Source of the DNA: Aspidiotus rigidus
Taxonomy: Eukaryota; Arthropoda; Insecta; Hemiptera; Diaspididae
Length of the DNA: 64,000 nt
Reading direction: 5' to 3'
Assembly (NCBI GenBank): GCA_035079385.1
Contig: JAVHKY010000028.1
Span: forward strand, 496,001-560,000
Positions 55,640 to 64,000 of this stretch are shown here, piece by piece (position 1 is the first letter of the stretch; each line of letters starts with the position of its first letter). Position numbers and translations under genes: made by a program. Under the pieces are notes generated by a model. The model was not told the origin of the DNA, did no database searches, and saw only the letters and a program-made list of their open reading frames with translations.

Positions 55640-56560
55640 GCCGTATTGGCGAACCGAAAGAATAAAGTTGATCGAACCAGCCGGGAAGATAGCTACGTCA
55701 TCCCTCTTCCTCTCTCATATGATTCTGTTTATTAGCCATACTGACCTTGGTATGACGTTATCAGGTCGATATGGAATCAAGTTATGTCGACTCCATTTCA
55801 ACTCATCTATCGCGTTTATTTCAATTAGTCGATTTGGAGCCTACCTCTCAAAACAAAATTCTTGGTCGACCTGGAACCAAGTACTGTGTTGCGTCATTAT
55901 CAGTCGATTTGTAGGTACTTTGGTCTTGTACGTAAATGCAGGTCGACTATGAATCGACCTCAAATTGATATCAGAGTTATCGATTTTCACCTAAAACCAA
56001 ATGTACCCTGATTTGGATATATGGTCCGTAGGTAACTGTTTATATTTGGCACGGAATTTTACATCTGAGTCAGGGCCTAAAGCCTGATTTTTTTTTGGCA
56101 GGGGAGAAGTGCTAGCCAGGGCGGCCGACTTGCCAGCCAGGGCTTTGTCCTGGCCATCATAGCGTTAGCTACGAGCCTGTTCGATATTAAGTCGATACAG
56201 GGGCACATTTATTGAGCCAGTTTTGACTAAGCAGTCACATCGATCTGTGATCGATTTTCAGTCAACTTTTCCAAATGCTTGATGAACTGATTGATGACGA
56301 ATTTATATTGATATCCCGTAATCTTGTCGATTTCATAGACCTAAAATTGGTGTCAAAAACCTCAGATCGATAGCTGACGCTGACGCCGATATCACGTAGA
56401 TATGAGGCCAGATTCATTGACCAAAATCACGTCGATCTGTGTTTGATTTTCACTAAATGTTTTCTAGATGCTCGATGATTGGCCTCAAAACGATTGTTGA
56501 TCGACGTCAATATCCAGTGCACTAAAAATGTAATCTACCTATAGATAATTTTTAATTGAT
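55640..56560. repeat. GTCGAT/GTCGAC-dense tract
   Basis: GTCGA or its complement appears roughly every 30-60 bp (e.g. AGGTCGATATGG, GGTCGACCTGG, CAGTCGATTTG, GGTCGACTATG), often near runs such as CCTAAAA. Looks like a degenerate array without fixed period. Function unknown. Confidence 0.35.
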
Positions 56561-56564
56561 TAGA

Positions 56565-58530
56565 ATGAATCCCTAATTTTTCCAATTGGAATCAACAACT
56601 ATAGGTACCTAGACGTTTTTCAAGTCATTAGTCAATATGGGGTTAGATTGTGGTATGTATACGTATTTGGACTGTGGATCGGGTCAAAATCAGCGTGGCG
56701 TGACGTGGAAAGTAGAAGTCTCCAATACCCGTCCCCAAAGGAATATTTTGAATAGCCACCTCCTCCCAGAGTATAATAGCGATTACTTCAAAAAATAGAT
56801 ACGTTAAAGTTGTTATGGTTTTAATTAAAAAAGGTAACCGATATGATGAAACAGTGCAAAAGCGACCTATACTTAACAAAGTACTTTGGAAAATTGAGTT
56901 GAACCACTTTTCGAGATCCGCTATTATGTGTATTACGCACGATGTTTATTTGAATTCAATCAACCTTCTTAGAATGAGATCAGACCACGGTCTATCAAAT
57001 TACTAAATTATTTTACGACGAGGCCGAATCTTTCGCACATATCCGAGGAGTGCGGTGTACAGTTCGGCGCTCTCACAGCGGTTGAAAGTGTCGGTCAGAC
57101 GTGCATAGGATACAGCCATGGAGTGCATACAGTAGAAGCCGCATATCAAACGCATTCAGCCGAATACAATAGCACACTTACACATTATCTATTGCAGCCA
57201 CATACTGGAAGCTGTTGGTCACTTATAGTCGGCCACATACGAGTATCACGCGCTTGTATACGCCGAACGGGTAACTCGATATTAATACCGCCGATAATGA
57301 GTAATTTACTCAGCTGACCATACTCGGCAAAGAATAAATCCGTGGACTCCGAATAACGCTGAAGAGGACCGAATAAAGTAGGTTTACGGTTTCTAACGGA
57401 GGGAATGTGGCTTGTGCACAATTAAGAGGTAGTTACCATTCCATTATATTCGGGCTATAACACACGCAAAACGTTATTCATAATTCTCGTCGAGTTTCAG
57501 CGTAATTTGAATTGCCACAGTGACGGGCAAGAAGATAATGTGCTCGTATTGTCTGTTTTCAGCACTCAAGATGACGGGGAGTTTACAACGTCTCACCGTT
57601 TCGTGTGGTTGTCAAATTGTTACCGTCGTCACTGTCGCCTTAGAAGAAAAGACCATTTGCATCGCCTTCTAAGGATGTACAGTATTTACACGTGATTTTC
57701 GGGCAAATAATTACGGAAATAAGATAGCGTCGAATTCTATGAAAATTGGTAGCGTCATGTAGCCAAGGGGTCATGAAGATACTGAAAATTGGTTCAGAGT
57801 AGATAATTTGCTGTCAGATGGCCTCGATCGCAAAGTCATCGTCATATTCTTTAATGAGAGTTTACTTTGCTCGATACCGAATTTAAGCATGCTGTGGAGC
57901 AAGCTCTTCTGAGGGGATGAAGTTGGAATTCGAAAGCGTGTCCTCAGTTATTAAGTTCCTCACTCTTTTATAGCCAGAGCGCGGATTCCTCGGCATTTGT
58001 CGAATCATTTTGCCAAGGGGTGGAAGCTTGAAAATCAAATAGAAGTTCATTTAAGGGGTAATGGGGCCTGTAAAACAAATTTTATCTTGCCGAAAAATTA
58101 CGGAAATGGAATAAATGCCGACAACATGGTTTAAAGCCAAGGCCAAAAATGACAATATTTTTGTTAAATATTGTCCAAAATTATAAAATTCCGGATAAAA
58201 TTAGCCGATTTTGTTTGAACTTCAGCAATTGGAGTGAAAATTGGACCTTTATTTTTGACAATATTATTTTTAGTTCAAAGTTGAAAAATTGAAAATTTTG
58301 ATTGAAAGATTGCTATGATTTTTTATCCCCAAAATACGTTTATTTTGGTCGAAATCACGTAATTTTGGTTGTAAATTGAATAATTCAGGATGTGGATTTG
58401 TAAAAGCAGTAAAAACTAATGTTTTTTTCATATTTTTCTTTTAATTGCCGAGTAATGCCGAAAATGCAACATCAAGTGCTAAAACTTTTCATTTTTAGTG
58501 CCGAAAAATCCGAGCTCTGTTTATAGCTAA
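56565..58530. other. no gene recognised
   Basis: Unique-looking sequence with short ORFs; composition shifts gradually to AT-rich from 58.0 kb. Confidence 0.4.
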
Positions 58531-58990
58531 CGATGCGGTATATTCAAATTTTATAGTAAATTTTTTTTCATTAATTTTCAATTAAATTTTTTTGTAGGTT
58601 AATATCAATTAATTTATTTGTTCTATTAATTTATATAATTTTATAAAAATTTAGGATTTATTATTTTTAAAAATTTCATTTTTATAATTCAAGTCTTAAA
58701 TTTGATAATTTTGAAATGAATAATTTTTATAGTTAGGTACATTTATGCTTTCTATTAATGACATAAAATATTCTTAACAATAGACTGTAATTTTAATATT
58801 TCATTTATTTTTTGACTTGATCATATTATTATAAATATTATATGAATTAATTATTATAAAAACAATCATTTAAATAATGGGTAATAATTTATTAGGTGAA
58901 AATTTAAAAATCAAATATAATCAAAGATAAATATTTTCTTCCTTGATAATCAATACATTAAAAAAAAAAATGTTCTTATTTCTCAGAAAC

Positions 58991-59033
58991 CTTTATCGAC
59001 GTTTTGATACAGCCTCAGTGTCATCATCAGAAG
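58991..59033 (-). ncRNA. hammerhead-like motif, minus strand
   Basis: Minus strand carries CTGATGA exactly, an extra U, then GACAC...GTATC as imperfect stem II, then AAAACGTCG where GAAA is expected. Same architecture as the PLE tails but no PLE coding sequence adjoins it, so it is probably an isolated 3' end. Confidence 0.35.
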
Positions 59034-59091
59034 GAAACGGAAAATGAACTAAAAATTAGAAGAGGAGAAAAGACGATAAAAATACAAACCA

Positions 59092-59176
59092 AATTGAAGC
59101 GCTGCGTGGAAAAGGGGCCTCTGTTCCATAAGAAATACATTAGACGGAGGCCCCCTTTCCACGCAGCGCTTCAATT
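59092..59176. repeat. 30-bp-stem hairpin
   Basis: Arms 59092-59121 and 59147-59176 are complementary at 29 of 30 positions (AATTGAAGCGCTGCGTGG at the outer end), with a 25-nt loop. It is GC-rich within an AT-rich island, so it stands out. Could be a MITE remnant, a small-RNA precursor, or a tip of a larger element. Confidence 0.6.
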
Positions 59177-60096
59177 GTGATAATCAAAGCCGTTTTATAC
59201 ATTTTTATCAAATTAAATATTTTACTGTTCGATATCATTTCAATCCTATTATTTTATAATATTATTTAATTGAAATATTCTGGTTTATTATGATTTTATT
59301 AATAATAATTTCTTTTCTTGGTTATTCACTTGTTTGAAGACAAATATCTTATTGAACAAGGATATATTTTTTGATATAATTTATTTAATTAAACTTAATG
59401 ATATATATAAATATTATATTTCTTTCTCTTATAATTATTTATTATCAACTTAAATATAAAGTATTAATTTTTAAATTAATTATGAATTATTTTCCTTAAA
59501 ATTATATATATATTATATTTTTAATATTATTGTTACTAATTTATATGAAAATTAAAAATTTTAATTAATAATTTATATTTATTTGTTATATTTAATTTTA
59601 TTATTATTAAATGAATAATAAAAAATATCAAAATTATAATTGCTGAAATAAAATGAATTGAAAAAATCGATTGATTAAGATATTATTAATAAATCGATTA
59701 CCTCAAATTAAATATATTAAATACTAATAATTAAATTAAGAATGGACTTATTTTACTATTTATTTAATTTTCAATTTATTTATCTAAAATTTTGTTTGAA
59801 AACATTATTAATCAATTTTTCTATTGATAAATAACTATTAAAAAATTTTATCAATTATAATTATTTTATCTTATTTATTGGTACATGCATAATTGATGAT
59901 TTAATATTATTCAAATATTCCTAAATTAATGAGATTAAATTTGAAAAATCTAACTAATATTAAAAAATTGCTTTAAATTTATTTTCATTTAATTTTATAA
60001 AAATTTTTAATTGGGAATGTACCGTTCGTTTCAGTTGTCAAAGATCGTTCCTGTTGATGACTAGATGGAATCAAATCGTCTCGAAAAAAATTTGCA

Positions 60097-60381
60097 ATGA
60101 AACTCCTGGTTGGGGGTAACTCTTCTTTGGAAGCTCTTTCTGTCGAGTCTGCGGTTGCTCAGCATTACATTCACCAAAATCATGGATTTGAGAATGTTGT
60201 TTTCAAGCTTATTCACCAGGCTGATAAGGGACGCTCCTTACATCGGTTGGAAGAAACTTCTGTTCTGCAGGCTATTTCTAATAATAAAACTGTTTTAAAT
60301 GACCTTTGTACTTTCACTAACCCATTCCTTAATCACTACTTTCATGTTACTACACCATTTGTTAGCATTAGTCATGCCTAA
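60097..60381 (+). pseudogene. PLE E: GIY-YIG C-terminal region
   Basis: 94-residue ORF with SAVAQHYIHQNHGFENVVFK, which fits the 'SA.A.H....H.F' helix after the GIY-YIG core, followed by LHRLEETSVLQAI and LNDLCTFTNPFLNHYF. The nuclease signature itself and the whole RT are absent. Assignment rests on this pattern and on the PLE-like tail, so moderate confidence. Confidence 0.5.
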
Positions 60382-60404
60382 TCTTTGAGCTTTTCAACCT
60401 TCTT

Positions 60405-60445
60405 TCGACCTGAAGGTGGTAGTTTAAATACTTCCGAAACCGGCC
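60405..60445 (+). ncRNA. hammerhead-like motif, PLE E tail
   Basis: CTGAAGG core-like (one base from CUGANGA) plus U, then GG..CC-closed stem II with a longer loop, then GAAAC. Same order as in A-D. Confidence 0.35.
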
Positions 60446-60604
60446 TTGTTCTCGAGAATAATTTCATTAACGAATTTCTCGTCTCTTGTCATTACGTGCT
60501 GTATATTATTTCTTATAAAGTATTTCTTTATTTCTTCAAAAGATCTTCGAGCCGCCCTTTGTATTCTGGCCGGTAGATAGTCTTTAAACCGGTAAAACTT
60601 GAAA

Positions 60605-63525
60605 AAGATTGTGTCTGGTAATTGTATTAATATTTGTGTGCCTAGGGACGCTGCAACTTTGCGATTTCCAAGAGGGGGGTGTTATAACCGAAAATGTCAA
60701 GGTTGAGGCTGGAGGATACAAATGCATACGGGATCTGCACCCACTCCACAACGGAGGACAAGCGGCACCACATGCAACAACATAGCTTGAGCCAAAGAAC
60801 TATTAGAAATAGGTATTCACAAGCAGATAGCGAGACTGACTTGGACCTACAGAATCCTAGTATGGAATCGAACCAAGTGCTTTAATCGATTTATTATACA
60901 AGGTGCGCAGAACAAGTACCTTGAGGCAATAACGAATGCGTGCCGCTATAAGAGGGTGGAGGATCTCTTTCAGGCATCAATACGACAATGAAAATGTGTG
61001 TCGAAAGACAACAGAAAAGAATACCCCAACCCCAAGGCTCCGGACCTGCGACTGTTTGCAGAAAACAGAAGAAGACTACGTCGCACCAAACCTAGTGATT
61101 GGGTAATATGGAAGTAAAATAGAAAATGTGATCGCACTATAAAATTAAAACATTTGGCAGGAATGAGGAACCATCCCATAGAGCTTTGTCCAGCTAGATA
61201 GTCTTCGTTTTCTTCTTGTTTATAAACACACCATTTCCCTTTCATCTTTTTACTAAACTGATTTTTTCCACATTTTACGCTTTCCTGCTACTGAAATGTC
61301 GGATCTTGTTAACACTTTGCGCGTGTATTTTACGGTCTTAATGGTTCTAATTACAAAGCAGGCACTGCTCTACCTTTTCTGTGGCCCATTTCAAATTATA
61401 CAGTCATTAAGTGGTCGCGTTCAACAATGAAGAGGGGAAGAAAGAGAAACAAACAAAAAAAGTACGAGGGAAAAATTTTTCGAGAAAAACACCGAGTTAA
61501 CTTAACGTATCCGTGTAAAAATTACTTTTTTTGCTGTGTCACCTTTCGTTGTAGGTGGCTGACACCCACTTTATAGGCAGATTTCTCTTCTATTCTCGCT
61601 CGTTCATTTCGTTCATTCAAGAAGAGACGCAGAGGTATATAAGGATTACATAAAAGCTTACGATATACTAATGTAAGACGACAAATATTTTAATCTTCTT
61701 ACTAATGATTGTTTTTTCTGTTCTCTTCCGAATGACGCATAATGATATTATCATCTTGTAAAATCCTTATAATTGTTCATTCCGCTTTGAAAGACCTAGT
61801 GGCGTCGCGCGTCGTCTCCCAAACACCGTTATAGGTACTCGTTATCGACCTATCCATCTATCTATTTATTCAAGCGATTAAAACTTTCTTTTGTCTTTAT
61901 AATTTTCTCATTTGGGAACTCGTCTCTTCGCCTTATCTGCCAAATTTAATTTATTCGTTCGAAAAATCTCATCTTTCCGACTGAAGCAACAACACACTAC
62001 ACTACGACAAAGTCGTACGCCGAAAAAAATTAATTGACTCAACTTACACTTTGATATTACCGTGTCGAAGAACAGTAGAGATTCTATCGAGCTAGAGCGG
62101 AGACACGAAAGCGAGTATTTTAGAGATAAAAAGGTAAATATAGAGCATCGTTCGCGGGAATTTACAAAATGGGTCTACAGAACGAAAATTTTCTACGAAA
62201 ATGAGCTAATTTTCAGTTACGATAATACGTATTTAAAAGACGATTTGTTGGCCAAAAATGGGGACAGAAGTAATAAATTTTCGAGATCCCTGAATTCCTT
62301 CTTGCGATACTCTCTATCTCAAGTGCGTATGAGTATAAATAAAAAATAGGTATATATTTATTCTATAGTAGGAATTATAGTGCAATATAATTCTCGAGTA
62401 CGATAACGCACCCCAATATGTTGTGATCTAAATTTAAACTCTCGTCTCGTAATTTTCACATTACTACAATATTACGGATTTGCTTTGTAGACTCTGTGAC
62501 GAGAGTATCGTAAATAAGAGTGAGACTACGCCGCGCCAGATAATAAGGATTAAGGAGAAGAGAGCGAAAAAAAAAAAAAACATAATGCCGTACGTGACCC
62601 TCGAGTCACAAGATCATCGATCCGTTGCAAGACGTGTGAAAACGGTGGGTAACGCTCCGCCGAGGAAATAACCCTGGAACAAAACCTTTACAAAGTATAG
62701 TATAAGGAAGAACTAAACTTCTATTGTCCATCAAAGTATATAGGAGTGGTAACACCATCATCATCAGGATATTAGAAGGGTAGGGATGTATAAAAAATAA
62801 GAGACACGGAAAAAGAAATGAATGCAGGTGGAACGTAAAGGATGGATTTAGGAGAACAAAAATCTAGTTAAACGTTACTTGAAAAAGATTTTTTTCGTTA
62901 TTCTAACAGCATAAACACTCGATGGAAGCTTGAGTTATGAGTACAATATTTTAGCATCTTACGTAATACGCGTGTATGTAACGTCCCGATTAAATCCTCT
63001 TCCGTTTCTTTCAGTACATTATGAAGACCAGGATGTGTCTGACTAATTTACTTGTGAATTGGTGTCATAAAATCTCCTTAAGTCCACCTACTAACACAAT
63101 CTACCTAGACTGTGCTGGCTAGTAAATAAGTCTAAGAGCCATACTCGTACTTTATTCGTTTCAACATTCATTTCTCGAAAGACAACATTCAAGTACGTCT
63201 ACGACTTCATACCAGCTGATTCTATTTCAAACCTAGAAAATGATGGGTAGTAGCTTTTAAATCGAAGATTAGACAAACTCGTAGTTTTTTCAGTGACGTA
63301 GAATAGAATGGTAACTTCAAATTGAAGACTGACAACAGGCTCTGGAGGAGTTACAATTTTCAAAATTCTAGGAGTAGGCGAGAATAATGAGGAGGAATTG
63401 ATGAAAGTGATGAGTCCTTACGTTTACAACGAAGACTTATTTGTGTCAAACAATCGAAGGACGAAAAAATTACCTAAGCGTTGATGTAGTGGGGATGTTA
63501 CAGTTAAAACCCAAAATCAGTAAAT
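60605..63525. other. no gene recognised
   Basis: A 95-residue ORF at 62062-62349 (lysine/arginine/serine-rich) has a plausible composition but no domain, no second copy and no splice context I can judge. Otherwise nothing. Confidence 0.4.
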
Positions 63526-63530
63526 TCTAA

Positions 63531-63594
63531 AATTCACTAGTCAAAACTAGTTGCCACAAATGACTTTAGTCAGAACTAGTTTTGACTAGTTAAT
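63531..63594. repeat. 20-bp inverted repeat
   Basis: ACTAGTCAAAACTAGTT (left) and its complement (right) are separated by about 20 nt, with partial pairing beyond. Further CAGTAAATTCTA copies lie on either side. A small foldback of unknown origin. Confidence 0.5.
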
Positions 63595-64000
63595 TCTAGA
63601 ATAAAAAAATTGTTTGAATTCATCAGTAAATTCTAGTTATAACTGAAATGAATTGAAATTGTTCGAGTTCAAAAGGTGATGGTATTTCCAAACATACTTC
63701 GGCCAAATTGATAGATATTTGGTAGTTCTGCTCAACTTTGAGGATAAGTAGCTCACACTGGAATAAAATATACGAAAAAGTTCTAAATTTTTCTTCCTTA
63801 ATTCACACATTAAACCGCATATCATACGAATTTGTCGGTCTATAAACGTTACAAGAGCAAACCTAACAGTGACTAATTGACGCACACCATTCAAGTGCAA
63901 ACAAGCTTTGTGAAAAATTAAAATTCAAGGGTGTTGGAGGCTGGAGGCATTTTGTCTCTGGAGGTACCTTGCCTCCGCCTCCAATGAGGCGAATATAGTG

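Larger units (their letters stand above)
58540..60020. repeat. AT-rich island, interrupted
   Basis: About 1.5 kb mostly of A and T, interrupted at 58985-59180 by ordinary-composition sequence holding a PLE-type motif and a perfect-looking hairpin. No long ORF, tRNA or rRNA seen. Compare 11640-12060. Confidence 0.6.
60040..60600 (+). mobile_element. PLE fragment E (different subfamily), 3' end
   Basis: An ORF resembling the end of a GIY-YIG-bearing PLE protein, followed by a tail with the hammerhead-like motif. It borders the AT-rich island on the left. Sequence is too diverged from A-D to be the same subfamily. Confidence 0.5.

Overview
The window reads as non-genic, repeat-rich DNA from an arthropod, most likely an insect. 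That is an inference from the repeat repertoire: a Ty3/gypsy LTR element, many Penelope-like elements (PLEs) with GIY-YIG ends, R1-like and I-like LINEs, a tRNA-derived SINE, and hAT and Harbinger-like MITEs. There are no operons, ribosome-binding sites or bacterial genes. The only host gene I can argue for is a short secreted-protein-like gene near 14.4-15.3 kb, with diverged tandem partial copies downstream and a broken relative near 27.9-28.3 kb.

Layout. 99-8046: a complete minus-strand gypsy element whose 862-bp LTRs look identical, flanked by AATG duplications. Its pol is damaged in two places and a third ORF sits in the env position. 9.3-11.4 kb: two ancient PLE remnants in opposite orientations. 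11.6-12.3 kb: an AT-rich island, then a 192-bp hAT MITE. 14.4-20.3 kb: the secreted-protein-like gene and a roughly 1-kb tandem array, interrupted by a 1.2-kb element rich in ATTT-type repeats, with a Harbinger-like MITE at the end. 24.3-27.4 kb: an I-type LINE (RT plus RNase H) broken by a hAT MITE and a second Harbinger-like MITE. 27.7-28.3 kb: a foldback element and a gene fragment.

30.9-36.0 kb: a LINE scrap, a 5'-truncated PLE (A), a CRE-palindrome-rich repeat, then an intact PLE (B) with an 829-bp inverted partial copy of its own 3' end and 12-bp target duplications. 36.8-37.2 kb: two inverted SINE copies. 40.3-43.8 kb: PLE C, split by a 1,212-bp DNA transposon with 4-bp target duplications and many internal CACAGRAGTGAGA-type repeats. 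45.6-45.95 kb: a GAAGAG microsatellite and a long hairpin. 47.6-48.1 kb: the 3' end of an R1-like LINE. 48.9-52.6 kb: PLE D, split by a longer copy of that LINE. 58.5-60.6 kb: a second AT-rich island with a 30-bp-stem hairpin and a PLE fragment (E). The remainder shows nothing I can name.

The most interesting signals are (1) a hammerhead-like core at the 3' ends of the PLEs, where stem bases co-vary between copies; (2) the transposon packed with subterminal repeats inside PLE C; (3) the intact foldback PLE B; (4) the unrecognised secreted-protein-like gene and its tandem array; and (5) a gypsy element that looks recently inserted although its RT catalytic motif is altered and its pol frame is broken.
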